Positions 1-8,777 are shown, counted from the first letter of the stretch. The stretch is 47,496 bases of DNA from Candidatus Gastranaerophilales bacterium (GCA_944322615.1 CALUPH010000014.1:1-47496), one strand, 5' to 3'. The notes: a model not told the origin generated them from the sequence alone. Numbers and translations: made by a program.

Positions 1-23
1 TAGTTGCCGGATTCAAGTTTAGA

Positions 24-57
24 GGAGTTAGATGATTTTTCATTTAACTCCTTTTTT
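24..57 (+). terminator. Rho-independent terminator of an off-window gene
   Basis: Arms GGAGTTAGATGA (24-35) and TCATTTAACTCC (40-51) form a 12-bp stem with one G-T pair and a TTTT loop, followed by six T. It should end a plus-strand transcript that begins left of the window. Confidence 0.75.
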
Positions 58-139
58 AGTTGGAAAATATGTTAGTTCTTATCCTTCTGTTTTGTTTTAA
101 ACTTCTTATGTTGTTGATTATAAAATAGTTGGAGTACTT

Positions 140-505
140 ATGTCTTTTTTTAATTTGAATTCAAAGAATATTAGATTTAATGTTGTTGATTGTGTTTCTG
201 CATCTAACTCAGAAGATTGTTTTTTAGAGATTACTGTTAAAAAATCTTTTTTTAATGATTTTTTAGTTAATCTACTTTTACTTCAGGATAAGTCGCCTAT
301 TTTGGATGTTACTTTAACCAAACGTGAAAAGCAGGTTTTAAAATGTTTATCTTCCGGTAAAAATAATGCACAAATTGCTCAAGCCATGAATGTTAGTGTG
401 CATACTACTAAAGTCCATATTCATAATATTTTTAGTAAATTGTCGGTTCAGGATAGAACAGAGGCTGTTGTGAAAGCAATAAAATATAAATTAATAGATA
501 TCTAA
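140..505 (+). CDS. LuxR/GerE-type HTH solo transcriptional regulator
   Basis: This 121-residue protein ends in a GerE/LuxR-type DNA-binding domain (about residues 58-115). It shows the usual start LTKREKQVLKCLSSG, then the scaffold and recognition helices (NNAQIAQAMNVSVHTTKVHI) and the distal segment FSKLSVQDRTEAV. The first 55 residues are short and hydrophobic in places and do not look like a receiver domain (no Asp pocket) or an autoinducer domain, so it is a LuxR solo of unknown input. The ATG follows a GGAG Shine-Dalgarno at good spacing. The Gly/Ala-rich gene 70 bp downstream on the same strand could be co-transcribed; there is no clear terminator between them. DNA binding is secure; targets and signal are unknown. 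Confidence 0.85.
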   Translation: MSFFNLNSKNIRFNVVDCVSASNSEDCFLEITVKKSFFNDFLVNLLLLQDKSPILDVTLTKREKQVLKCLSSGKNNAQIAQAMNVSVHTTKVHIHNIFSKLSVQDRTEAVVKAIKYKLIDI

Positions 506-575
506 TATTAACTTTTGTAAACCTCGACGCAATTTTGTTTTTTTAAAATACTTTATTAACATGTAAGGTAGATTT

Positions 576-1598
576 TTGGGGTTTAGTATAAGTATGGTAG
601 ATGTTGCAAATTTTGATGCTATAGATAAATCAACAGCATTAAATTATTCCGACTATAATTCATCTAAACAGGTGGCTTTATCTGACAATGATGTTAGTAT
701 TTTTTCTGATGCTACTTCTATATCTGATGAGAATGTAGATTCTTTACAAATGCAGTTAGATAATGTTGAACAAAAGCAAGGTTTTTTCTCTAATGCTTGG
801 AATGATATAAAGGAAACTACCGGTCTTGGAACCAGTGTTAAAAAATGTGATGAAGCTATAGAAAAATATAAAAATGGTGAAATTTCTTTTGAAGAAGCTT
901 CTAATACAATAGATGAATTTTCTCAAAAGCAAGATAGCAGTTTAGATTTATTTTCTAATATAGCTACAGGTGTAGCCGCTATTGCAGCTGCAAGTCTTGC
1001 CGGTGCTGCGATTGTTGCTTCTGGTGGTACAGCTGCTCCTTTTGTATTAGCTGCTATTGGCGCTGGAACAGGTGCTGTAACAAAGACTACTTATAAACTT
1101 ACTGATAGAGCCACGAACGAAATTGAAGGTGATTCATTGAATGGAAAACAAATGTTAAAAGACGGATTATCAGGTGCTGTAACCGGTGCAATTGGTGCTG
1201 CAACAATGGGTACAGGTAGTGCTGCAGGTTCTCTTGGTTCTTCGGTAACAAAATGTGCTGTTAAAAGCGCAAAAACAGGCTTTGTAACTGGTGCTGTTTC
1301 CGGTTCTTCTAACTATGTAATCGATACTTCACTTGATGAAAATAAGGACTTTGATACAAAAGAATTTTTGACTGCTACTGCAACAGGAGCTGCTGTTGGT
1401 ACCGCTGTGGGTGGTATTATGGGTAGTGCTAATGGTGCTATGCGTTATACAGGTGTATTGAAGCATGGTGGTATGGTAAAAGTTGATAAAAGTACCGGTA
1501 AACTTCTTAATGCTACTACAGAAGATATAGTTGCTAATTCTGCCTGTAATGCCGAGTATAAACTTGTAAATAATGGTATTCGTTCTGTTGCTGCTTAA
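576..1598 (+). CDS. Gly/Ala-rich protein with glycine-zipper-like hydrophobic stretches, function unknown
   Basis: I do not recognise this family. The protein has an acidic, Ser/Asn/Asp-rich N-terminus without a signal peptide (residues 1-65). A short helical region follows (68-120, with FFSNAWNDIKETTGLG and a KYKNGEISFEEASNTI segment). After that come two long Ala/Gly blocks (about 125-170 and 198-240, plus 266-290) built from small-residue patterns such as TGAVTGAIGAATMG and ATGAAVGTAVGGIMG, typical of glycine zippers that insert in or pack against membranes. Two start choices exist: TTG at 576 behind AAGGTAG (340 aa) or ATG at 594 (334 aa). I prefer TTG because of the better-placed ribosome site and because TTG starts are clearly used elsewhere here. 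Membrane-inserting secreted protein or structural surface protein are both possible. A strong terminator follows. Confidence 0.75.
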   Translation: MGFSISMVDVANFDAIDKSTALNYSDYNSSKQVALSDNDVSIFSDATSISDENVDSLQMQLDNVEQKQGFFSNAWNDIKETTGLGTSVKKCDEAIEKYKNGEISFEEASNTIDEFSQKQDSSLDLFSNIATGVAAIAAASLAGAAIVASGGTAAPFVLAAIGAGTGAVTKTTYKLTDRATNEIEGDSLNGKQMLKDGLSGAVTGAIGAATMGTGSAAGSLGSSVTKCAVKSAKTGFVTGAVSGSSNYVIDTSLDENKDFDTKEFLTATATGAAVGTAVGGIMGSANGAMRYTGVLKHGGMVKVDKSTGKLLNATTEDIVANSACNAEYKLVNNGIRSVAA

Positions 1599-1627
1599 TT
1601 TTTTTATTTAATATAATATATCATCAC

Positions 1628-1656
1628 AAAAAAGCAATGTATTTCATTGCTTTTTT
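1628..1656 (+). terminator. Rho-independent terminator after the Gly/Ala-rich gene
   Basis: GCAATG (1634-1639) pairs with CATTGC (1645-1650) across a 5-nt loop, extended by an A6/T6 pairing; the right arm is the T tract. It lies only 16 bp before the rqcH ATG, so rqcH needs its own start site. Confidence 0.85.
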
Positions 1657-1660
1657 AGTT

Positions 1661-1672
1661 TAATATATTTAT
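1661..1672 (+). promoter_or_regulatory. Putative -10 box of a leaderless rqcH promoter
   Basis: TAATAT (1661-1666) is followed by 6 nt and then the ATG. No Shine-Dalgarno is present and a terminator ends at 1656. The same hexamer-6 nt-ATG spacing is seen before mutL and the AlkD-like gene. No convincing -35 is visible. Confidence 0.4.
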
Positions 1673-3304
1673 ATGATTAATTTTGATTCTTTAATATTAA
1701 GACTATTTTTAGAAGAAAACAGTGATTTTTTTGTAGGTGCGAAAATTCAGAAAATTCAGCAGCCAAATCGTTCCGAATTGATTTTTTCTATTCGTAATTT
1801 AGGTGAGTCAAGAAAGTTTTATATTAATTTTAATCCGAGTTTTTATCATATTTGTTTTATGTCTAAAGATAATGAGTATAAAAGAAATATGATTATTCCC
1901 AAAACAGCACCTATGTTTTGTATGCTTTTAAGGAAATATATACAAAATGCAAAAATAATTAGAGTAGATGTTCCCAAACATGAAAGAATTTTTGAGATAT
2001 ATTTTGAATATTTTGATGAACTTAATGAAAAATCCCAATTATGTTTAGCTATAGAGTTAATGGGTAAATATAGTAATGTTATTTTATATAATTATGATAC
2101 CAATGTAATTATTGGCTGTGCTCATAATGTAAGTTCTGAAAAAAGCAGAGAACGTGAACTTTATGGTATGCTTCCTTATATTTATCCTCCGAAGCAGAAG
2201 AAAAATAATCTTACTAAAGTAACTTTTGAGTCATTTAAGAAAAATATTGAAATTGAAAAATTAGCACAATCTATAGCATCTAAATATCATTATCTTACTA
2301 TTTCTTTTGTTCAAGATGTTATCGATTCTATTAATCCTTTTTCTTTGGAAATACTTTATGAAAGGCTTAAGAGTTTCTTAAATCAAAATAAATATAGATA
2401 TTTTATTACTCAGGATTATTCAAAATACTTTTTAGGTGAAGTTAAAAACGCCACTGAATATAATTGCATTAATGATATGATTGATGAATATTTTTCGTAT
2501 CATCAAAATAAAGTTATAATTTATAATTTGAAAACTAAGATTTTCAGATTTATAAATACGCAATTAAAAAAATTATATACATTAAAATCGAAACAGGAAA
2601 TTCTGATAAAAAAAATTGATAAAGCTAATTCATATAAAACAAAAGCTGATATTATTATGGCTAATTTGTATTCATTAAAAAAAGGAATTAGAAAAACATC
2701 TTTATATGATTTTGAAGGGAATATTCAAGAAATTGAGTTGGATGAAAATCTTTCTCCTGTTGATAATGCAAATCGTTATTATAACTTATACAAAAAGGCA
2801 AAAAATGCATATGAACATGCTTCAAAAATGATTCTTGAAACAAATTCTCAAATTTTATATTTTGAAGAAGTATCTTATTTTGTTCAATCTACTAGTGATA
2901 TAAATGAACTTAATGATATTTATTATGAATTAATTGAAGAGAAAGACTCTAATATAGAAAGTGTTCAAAAAATTGATTTTCTTGAATTTCAAGGAACTAA
3001 GATTTACATTGGGAAAAACAAAAAACAAAATGACTATATTTTGTCAAAATTATCATCAGGTGAAGATTTATGGTTTCATCCTTTAAATGCACCGGGTGCT
3101 CATGTTCTGGTTAAATCAAATAATAAAAAAGAGATTATTTCTGATGAAGTCTTGTTAAAGGCTGCCGAACTTACTAAAGAGTTTTCATCTCAAAAAAATA
3201 ATTCAAAAACATCTATAATTTATACAAAAAGAAAATATGTGAAAAAAGCCAATAACAAGCAAGCTTTTGTTACTTATAAAAATGAAACAGAGATTATTGT
3301 CTAG
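1673..3304 (+). CDS. rqcH: Rqc2/NEMF-type ribosome quality control protein RqcH (FbpA/NFACT family)
   Basis: This 543-aa protein has NFACT family architecture: NFACT-N (about 1-200, with PMFCMLLRKYIQNA and IELMGKYSNVILYN), a helical/coiled-coil middle (about 275-420) and the C-terminal NFACT-R/DUF814 domain from about 434 (SSGEDLWFHPLNAPGAH). In bacteria RqcH binds 50S subunits carrying stalled peptidyl-tRNA and recruits tRNA-Ala to add C-terminal alanine tails that mark the chain for proteolysis. The Asp-Arg pair needed for this in Bacillus subtilis (D97/R98) aligns with H-E-R here (E104, R105), a conservative Asp-to-Glu change. The ATG lacks a Shine-Dalgarno and follows a terminator by 16 bp, so the message is probably leaderless. 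It converges on the next gene with only 4 bp between stop codons. Confidence 0.9.
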   Translation: MINFDSLILRLFLEENSDFFVGAKIQKIQQPNRSELIFSIRNLGESRKFYINFNPSFYHICFMSKDNEYKRNMIIPKTAPMFCMLLRKYIQNAKIIRVDVPKHERIFEIYFEYFDELNEKSQLCLAIELMGKYSNVILYNYDTNVIIGCAHNVSSEKSRERELYGMLPYIYPPKQKKNNLTKVTFESFKKNIEIEKLAQSIASKYHYLTISFVQDVIDSINPFSLEILYERLKSFLNQNKYRYFITQDYSKYFLGEVKNATEYNCINDMIDEYFSYHQNKVIIYNLKTKIFRFINTQLKKLYTLKSKQEILIKKIDKANSYKTKADIIMANLYSLKKGIRKTSLYDFEGNIQEIELDENLSPVDNANRYYNLYKKAKNAYEHASKMILETNSQILYFEEVSYFVQSTSDINELNDIYYELIEEKDSNIESVQKIDFLEFQGTKIYIGKNKKQNDYILSKLSSGEDLWFHPLNAPGAHVLVKSNNKKEIISDEVLLKAAELTKEFSSQKNNSKTSIIYTKRKYVKKANNKQAFVTYKNETEIIV

Positions 3305-3308
3305 TTTG

Positions 3309-5249
3309 TTATTTTGTAAAGTTTGTCATATCAGAGAATATATTGTTTGTTTTTTGAGTCTGATTGAAGAAATTCGGATTTAACATATTTATTTTATTTA
3401 ATTGTTTTGTTGATTTTTGAGCTTCTTCTTCTCTAATACGTTTTTTTGTTGCTCTTTCATTAATAGCAGGTAACAAGAAACCTAAGAATACCGGTACTAA
3501 TACAAGAACTGAAAGTGCTGTGAATCTTGCATTAAGTGTTTTCGCTTTTTGTACCCAAGGATTATTTTTATCTTTAAATAAATTTGTTAGTTGTTTTACG
3601 TCATCAGAGTCTATAGCTTTAGATAAAACTTCTTTAATTGTTGAATTATCTGCTGTAGCTATATCTTTACCTTCTTTTGCAAGCAATCTTTGAACTATAT
3701 TTTTTGCTTCATCTGTAACACTAAATACTTTTCCGAGATTTCCGCCTTGTCCTTCTATAAATTCGCAAAAGCCTTTTATTCCGTCTTTATATTTATCAAC
3801 ACCGCTATATTTAGAAATAATCTGTTCTGTTGAAAGAACTTGAACACCTTTTATCGGACGAAGATAATCAAACAATTTTTTTGCAAAACTTTGTTGTTTA
3901 AATCCTTTATCTTTTGCTGCTAAAACAAGTCCTGATTTTGCTTCATTTAATTTTGAAAATCCTTTACGTAGTTCTTTTTCTGCAAAACACATTGTTGCAC
4001 AAGTAACCAAGTCTCTTCTTAAAATTTCTTCTCTGTCATATTTATCTTTTGCTTGGAGTGTACGTGGAATAAGAATACCAAATCCCATAATTCCAAGTAG
4101 CAACGGGAATGAAACATTACAGCCTTCAAATTCGATTGCTCGACCTAATTTACCTATAAGACCATTTCCTGTTAATTTATTTACCAATTGAGCTGATGAA
4201 CCGAATGATGGGTTTGATTTATCTTTATTTTGTTCATTTTCATTAACTTTTACATTATCAAGAGATTTATCTTTTAGGGTTTCTTCTTTCATTAAGCCCT
4301 TTAATCCGGCATTACTTTTTCCTTCTGCACGATTATATAAGCGAGGAATAATTTGTAAAAATGCCATTACTGCTGCATACATTGCGATATTTGCGCCTAG
4401 TCTTTCAATAACTTTTTTATTTGACAGTTTCTTGATGAATTCGTTAATTTTACCTGTATCACAATTTTTAGCTTTTTCAACAATATCATCAGCATATGAC
4501 ATCATATGAGATACTGTTTCTTTAAATGGTGCTGATGCCGTTTTAGAAATTGATGCTATTGTAAAATCTGTATTTGCCGCATCTTTTGCATGGCTTTTTA
4601 TTATTCCGACAAATTCATCGGATAATTTTGTTAGAGTTTCTTTTTGCGCCGCTTTATCTTTTGCTGTTTTTGCAAGTCTTTCTGCAAAATCAGCTGCTTT
4701 TTCCAATGTTTCTTTTGATGCTTGTGGTTCTGATTTTGCATTTTGTATAATTTGCGTAAATGCATTTTTATAGAAATCTTGTTTGCTTATAGCTTGACCG
4801 GCTTCATTTAGAGCTTGAGCTGTATGAATTTCTCCAAAAGATTTTATAAAGTTCATTGGTACATTTACTGTTTTACCAATAACTTTTTTGCCTACACCAA
4901 GCATTCCCATTGGGATTAGGAACATACTTGGACCTGTAAGCATTTCTCTTACAAGTTCTTTGGCTGCAAATTTGATATTTTTCTCGCCTTTATTTTCTTT
5001 TGTATTTCTTCTTAAACCCATAATCGGTCTTGGAAGATTTGTTCCCAACATATCTTGTAGTGTGAATGATATTGCAAGTCCGCCGTTTTCTATTAAATCT
5101 GCAACTCCCAAACAAAAAGAATCAAGACCGCCTTTAAAAGTCGGTACTTGTTTGGAATTTATAATATTATTTGTACTTCTTTTGTTACTATCTGAATTTT
5201 GCTTTATTATTTTTCTTGGAACGGCTGTGTTAACTTGATTTACTTGCAT
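3309..5249 (-). CDS. Large membrane-associated protein with N-terminal PTFKGG motif, function unknown
   Basis: I do not recognise a named domain in this 646-aa protein. The N-terminus is polar and Asn/Lys-rich and leads to VPTFKGG at about residues 36-42; I recall FKG-like motifs at the N-terminus of many gut Melainabacteria proteins, but their role is unknown. Hydrophobic segments lie near residues 105-122 (GPSMFLIPMGMLGVG), 283-303 (NIAMYAAVMAFLQIIP), 383-398 (FPLLLGIMGFGILIPR) and 588-605 (LSVLVLVPVFLGFLLP), separated by long Lys/Glu/Ala-rich helical regions. The last segment is followed by a basic tail (RATKKRIREEEAQK). The ATG has a good AGGAAG site about 7 nt upstream. It is transcribed divergently from dxs and looks like a lineage-specific inner-membrane protein. 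Confidence 0.75.
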   Translation of the reverse strand: MQVNQVNTAVPRKIIKQNSDSNKRSTNNIINSKQVPTFKGGLDSFCLGVADLIENGGLAISFTLQDMLGTNLPRPIMGLRRNTKENKGEKNIKFAAKELVREMLTGPSMFLIPMGMLGVGKKVIGKTVNVPMNFIKSFGEIHTAQALNEAGQAISKQDFYKNAFTQIIQNAKSEPQASKETLEKAADFAERLAKTAKDKAAQKETLTKLSDEFVGIIKSHAKDAANTDFTIASISKTASAPFKETVSHMMSYADDIVEKAKNCDTGKINEFIKKLSNKKVIERLGANIAMYAAVMAFLQIIPRLYNRAEGKSNAGLKGLMKEETLKDKSLDNVKVNENEQNKDKSNPSFGSSAQLVNKLTGNGLIGKLGRAIEFEGCNVSFPLLLGIMGFGILIPRTLQAKDKYDREEILRRDLVTCATMCFAEKELRKGFSKLNEAKSGLVLAAKDKGFKQQSFAKKLFDYLRPIKGVQVLSTEQIISKYSGVDKYKDGIKGFCEFIEGQGGNLGKVFSVTDEAKNIVQRLLAKEGKDIATADNSTIKEVLSKAIDSDDVKQLTNLFKDKNNPWVQKAKTLNARFTALSVLVLVPVFLGFLLPAINERATKKRIREEEAQKSTKQLNKINMLNPNFFNQTQKTNNIFSDMTNFTK

Positions 5250-5570
5250 TTGCTTCCTGAACTATTATACTTACCTTGCTTACTTTTGCATGAAGTATTG
5301 TAAAATAATTAATTTGCGCTTTTTCATGCTATTTATTAACATTTTTTACAAAAGTTAAATAAGTGTATTAAGTATACTTAACATAAAATTTGAATTCAAC
5401 CCAAAACCTTTATTTTGATTAATTTTCTGTAACATTCGTTCTTGTTTTTTGATTTGTTTTTTAGAATAGGTAACAATGTTATTGATGTCTCTTTTACTAA
5501 TTTTTCTTCCTTAATTTGTATTAGGGAAGTTTTTTTATACAATGTTATTAGGTTAGATAAGGAGATTTTT
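5250..5570. other. Divergent intergenic region between the 646-aa gene and dxs
   Basis: This 321-bp A+T-rich region must hold promoters in both directions. A perfect 14-bp palindrome, TTAAGTATACTTAA, lies at 5368-5381 and could be an operator. A reading frame is open through the right half but has no convincing start before the dxs ATG, so I see no gene. Confidence 0.5.
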
Positions 5571-7334
5571 ATGATATTAGATAAAGTAAATTTGCCTTGT
5601 GATTTAAAATGTCTTTCAATTGATGAGATGAATCTTTTGGCTGGTGAAATTCGTGAATTAATCATCAAAAAAGTTAATGCTATTGGTGGTCATATGGCAC
5701 CAAATTTAGGGATTGTTGAAACTACTATTGCTATGCATTATGTATTTAATTCGCCAGTTGATAAATTTATATTTGATGTTTCACATCAATGTTATCCGCA
5801 TAAGATTCTTACAGGTCGTAAAGATGGATTTACTGTTCCTGAAAACTATTTAAAATATACCGGTTATACTGCACCTGAAGAAAGTTTGCATGATTTGTTT
5901 AAAATCGGTCATACTTCTACTTCTGTAAGTTTAGCTGTTGGAGTTGCAAAAGCAAGAGATTTACAAAACAGAAAAGAAAATGTAATTGCTTTAATTGGTG
6001 ATGGTTCTTTAACAGGCGGTGAGGCTATGGAAGGCCTTAATAATGCAGCTTGTCTTGGTTCTAATATTATAATTATTGTTAATGATAATGATATGTCTAT
6101 CGCTGAAAATCATGGCGGTATTTATAAAAATTTAAAATTATTGCGAGATACTAATGGTACGGCTGATTGTAATTTCTTTAAATCTATTGGATTTGACTAT
6201 TTATATGTTGATGACGGTAATAATATCGAAAAAATGATTAAGGCTCTAGAAAAAGTTAAAGATTCGACTCATCCGGTTGTTGTTCATATTAATACTTTGA
6301 AAGGTAAAGGATTAGAAGTTGCTGAAAATAATAAAGAAGCTTTTCACTGGATTTTACCCGGAACCTTAGATAAGAAAGATGAAAAAGTTGTTCAAAATAC
6401 TGAAGATTATACTTCTTTAACAACTAATTATATGCTGAAAAAGGCTAAAGAAGATTCTTCTTTTATTGTCGTTAATGCTGCGACTCCCGGTGTGTTTGGT
6501 TTTTCAAAAGAATTTAGAACAAAAATGGATAAACAATATACCGATGTTGGTATTGCTGAAGAACATGCTGTTGCTTATACTTCGGCACTTGCTAAAATGG
6601 GAGCTAAACCTATTTTTGCGGTTATGAGTTCTTTTATACAAAGAGCATATGATCAATTGTCTCAAGATTTGTGTCTTAACAGTTCTCCTGTTACTATGCT
6701 TGTTTATTGGGGCGGCATATCTAATGCCGATGCTACTCATCTTTGTGTTTTTGATATTCCTTTAATCAGTAATATACCAAATATGGTTTATCTTGCTCCT
6801 ACTTGCAAAGAAGAATATTTAAGCATGCTGGATTGGGCTGTTAATCAGACTCGTTACCCAGTTGCTATAAGGGTTCCTTCTTGTGAACTCATTTCTTCTG
6901 GAGTTAATGATAATACTGATTATTCGATTCTAAATAAATATGAAATAAAAGAAAAAGGTGAAGAAATTGCAATACTTGGTCTTGGCAGTTTCTTTGGACT
7001 TGCTCAAACGCTTAAGGATGAAATTAAAAAGACTTTAAGTATAAATGCAACATTGATTAATCCTAAGTTTATTACAGGCATTGATTCTGAGTTGCTTGAA
7101 AATTTAAAATCTAATCATAGTTTAGTTATAACTTTAGAAGACGGTGTTTTAGATGGCGGCTTTGGTGAAAAGATTTCGAGATTTTATTCCAATTCAGATA
7201 TGAAAGTCATAAACTATGGTGCAATGAAAGAATTTACGGATAGAGTTAGTCTTAAAGAATTATACCAACGATATCATCTGACTAAAGAATTAATAGTTTC
7301 GGATATTCAAAAAATCTTGCAAAAAGTTAGATAG
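5571..7334 (+). CDS. dxs: 1-deoxy-D-xylulose-5-phosphate synthase (divergent, short form)
   Basis: This thiamine-diphosphate enzyme makes 1-deoxy-D-xylulose 5-phosphate from pyruvate and glyceraldehyde 3-phosphate, the first step of the MEP isoprenoid pathway and a source of thiamine and pyridoxal precursors. The ATG at 5571 with an AAGGAG site gives 587 aa, shorter than the usual 620-640. Conserved elements include GGHMAPNLG (H41), DVSHQCYPHKILTGRKD (H72), the ThDP motif GDGSLTGGEAMEG with NDNDMSIAEN, AFHWILPG, DVGIAEEHAV (catalytic Glu), FIQRAYDQL, NADATHLCVFDIP and PVAIRVPS. Active-site residues known from E. coli Dxs therefore appear present, but spacing and sequence are divergent. It may be the only Dxs or a paralogue; transketolase is less likely because of the HQCYPHK and THLCVFD motifs. 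A strong bidirectional terminator follows. Confidence 0.85.
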   Translation: MILDKVNLPCDLKCLSIDEMNLLAGEIRELIIKKVNAIGGHMAPNLGIVETTIAMHYVFNSPVDKFIFDVSHQCYPHKILTGRKDGFTVPENYLKYTGYTAPEESLHDLFKIGHTSTSVSLAVGVAKARDLQNRKENVIALIGDGSLTGGEAMEGLNNAACLGSNIIIIVNDNDMSIAENHGGIYKNLKLLRDTNGTADCNFFKSIGFDYLYVDDGNNIEKMIKALEKVKDSTHPVVVHINTLKGKGLEVAENNKEAFHWILPGTLDKKDEKVVQNTEDYTSLTTNYMLKKAKEDSSFIVVNAATPGVFGFSKEFRTKMDKQYTDVGIAEEHAVAYTSALAKMGAKPIFAVMSSFIQRAYDQLSQDLCLNSSPVTMLVYWGGISNADATHLCVFDIPLISNIPNMVYLAPTCKEEYLSMLDWAVNQTRYPVAIRVPSCELISSGVNDNTDYSILNKYEIKEKGEEIAILGLGSFFGLAQTLKDEIKKTLSINATLINPKFITGIDSELLENLKSNHSLVITLEDGVLDGGFGEKISRFYSNSDMKVINYGAMKEFTDRVSLKELYQRYHLTKELIVSDIQKILQKVR

Positions 7335-7352
7335 TTTTAATATTCATTAAAA

Positions 7353-7388
7353 AAAGAATCCTTTTTACAAAAATAAAAAGGATTCTTT
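7353..7388. terminator. Bidirectional terminator between dxs and the EEP gene
   Basis: AAAGAATCCTTTTT (7353-7366) and AAAAAGGATTCTTT (7375-7388) form a perfect 14-bp stem with an 8-nt loop and A/T tracts on both sides. It serves the convergent genes on each strand. Confidence 0.85.
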
Positions 7389-7392
7389 ACTT

Positions 7393-8364
7393 TTATAATG
7401 AAAATTCTACAAAAACAGGAAAATGGTCGCTTCCAAAAAACTTACCTTGTTTATATTCTATTGGTGTAATATCTTTTGTTGAAAGAATGTGTTCCACGGT
7501 TATTCTTAATATCGGTAAATGATATGTGTTCCAGCTTCCTTCATGGATATTACCGCTTATTGTTTGAGCGTCGTTTATGTTTGTTGATTTTATATATCTT
7601 TTATAAGCTGGTGAAAATGCTGTTGTATTAAAATCTCCTGCTATTATAAGGTTTTTACTATGATTATTTATTATTTCATTTATTTGTTTTAGCATCTCGT
7701 TTCTTATTAGGAAATATTCTTTCTTTAATGGTGGAAGCGTGTGCACTCCATATATTTGAATTTCTCTTCCGTTTATATCTATTTTGGCATTAGCAATAGG
7801 CAGATCATATTCTGTCCATTCTTCAATTTTTGAATTGGTAAAAGGGTATTTTGAATATAATGCAATTCCAAAATTATCATCTCTTTCTTGTTCAATATAA
7901 TACGGATATTGTTTTTTTAATTCTGAAACCCCTAAAAGCCAGTGTCTGTCTACTTCTTGTAAGATGATAATGTCAGGATTTTCTTTTTTTATTTCTTCTA
8001 ATAATATATTATATTTGTTGTTACTGGTTAAAACATTGTATAATCCTAATTTTAAAGTGTTTTGATTTGTTATATTATAGTTTGTTTGGAAAAAATAAGG
8101 TCTCAAATCCGCAAAATTCATTGAAATTATAAGAATTGAAACTATAATTCCTAAAACAAATTTTCTGTTAAAAGTTGAAAGATATAAAAATGTTATAGAA
8201 AAAATGATTCCGATATAAAAATAATGTAATTTAAAATGAGATAAGATTTCGGTTGTATGGTTTGGAGATGGTATATTTGCCAAGATATTTATAACTATGA
8301 ATATAGAAAAAAGTATAATTGCTCTTTTTGTAATAAATCTATTAAGTTTATCTATTAAATTCAT
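7393..8364 (-). CDS. Membrane-anchored endonuclease/exonuclease/phosphatase (EEP) family hydrolase
   Basis: The N-terminal third of this 323-aa protein has three transmembrane helices (about residues 14-32, 49-65 and 69-86). An EEP (DNase I-like) catalytic domain follows from about 104. Visible catalytic motifs are LGLYNVLTSN (Asn110), IIILQEVDRHW (Glu137, metal ligand), YGVHTLPP (His208), IIAGDFNTTAF (Asp244, Asn246) and the C-terminal GSDHFPVFVEF (Asp313-His314). This layout matches widespread membrane EEP proteins whose domain may face the periplasm and act on phosphodiesters of nucleic acids or lipids; the substrate cannot be read from sequence. The ATG follows an AGGA site. It is monocistronic, with a shared terminator at its 3' end. 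Confidence 0.8.
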   Translation of the reverse strand: MNLIDKLNRFITKRAIILFSIFIVINILANIPSPNHTTEILSHFKLHYFYIGIIFSITFLYLSTFNRKFVLGIIVSILIISMNFADLRPYFFQTNYNITNQNTLKLGLYNVLTSNNKYNILLEEIKKENPDIIILQEVDRHWLLGVSELKKQYPYYIEQERDDNFGIALYSKYPFTNSKIEEWTEYDLPIANAKIDINGREIQIYGVHTLPPLKKEYFLIRNEMLKQINEIINNHSKNLIIAGDFNTTAFSPAYKRYIKSTNINDAQTISGNIHEGSWNTYHLPILRITVEHILSTKDITPIEYKQGKFFGSDHFPVFVEFSL

Positions 8365-8507
8365 TTAAAAATTCCTTTTATATACTTCTTGTTATTTTAT
8401 ATCGTAAAATATTTGGAACAAAGAATATATTATTGTCTAATTCATAAATTTGATTACTTCCCTTAATATCAAAAAACTTGATAAAAGAGTGAAAGTTCAA
8501 ATAAATT

Positions 8508-8777
8508 ATGAAAGTTAAAAATATTACTTATAATAATACATTAAAACCTGCTTTTAAGAAATATATAAGCTATGAAGATTATTATTGTGATGATTATGGA
8601 ATATATAACAAACACATCTCTATCAAAGATGTTTTTATATCCTCAAGTATAGTTTCGGGATTACTACTTGTTGCTGGTACGATTTTTACCCACAAAAATG
8701 AACTTGTAAATGTTGTTAAAAAAGCAAAAGACAACCTGCAAAAAACAACAATTGGTAATTTTAATAAAATAGTTTAA
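8508..8777 (+). CDS. Small single-span membrane protein (89 aa), function unknown
   Basis: The protein has a polar, Tyr/Asp-rich N-terminus containing LKPAFKKY (residues 12-19), one transmembrane helix (about 42-60, VFISSSIVSGLLLVAGTIF) and a basic C-terminal tail. The PAFKK stretch recalls the FKG motif of the 646-aa protein. No domain is recognised. The ribosome site is weak (GAAAG). It converges on the transporter gene, with 7 bp between the stop codons. Length, a clean single TM and host-like base composition support a real gene. Confidence 0.6.
   Translation: MKVKNITYNNTLKPAFKKYISYEDYYCDDYGIYNKHISIKDVFISSSIVSGLLLVAGTIFTHKNELVNVVKKAKDNLQKTTIGNFNKIV

Noticed and set aside
4888-5238. Open plus-strand frame inside the 646-aa gene
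   Set aside because: It is antisense to a gene with a good ribosome site, and its translation is a Pro/Ser/Ile mix typical of an antisense shadow.
5442-5570. Upstream extension of dxs
   Set aside because: No ribosome site, and the extra 43 residues match nothing in Dxs; the ATG at 5571 follows AAGGAG.
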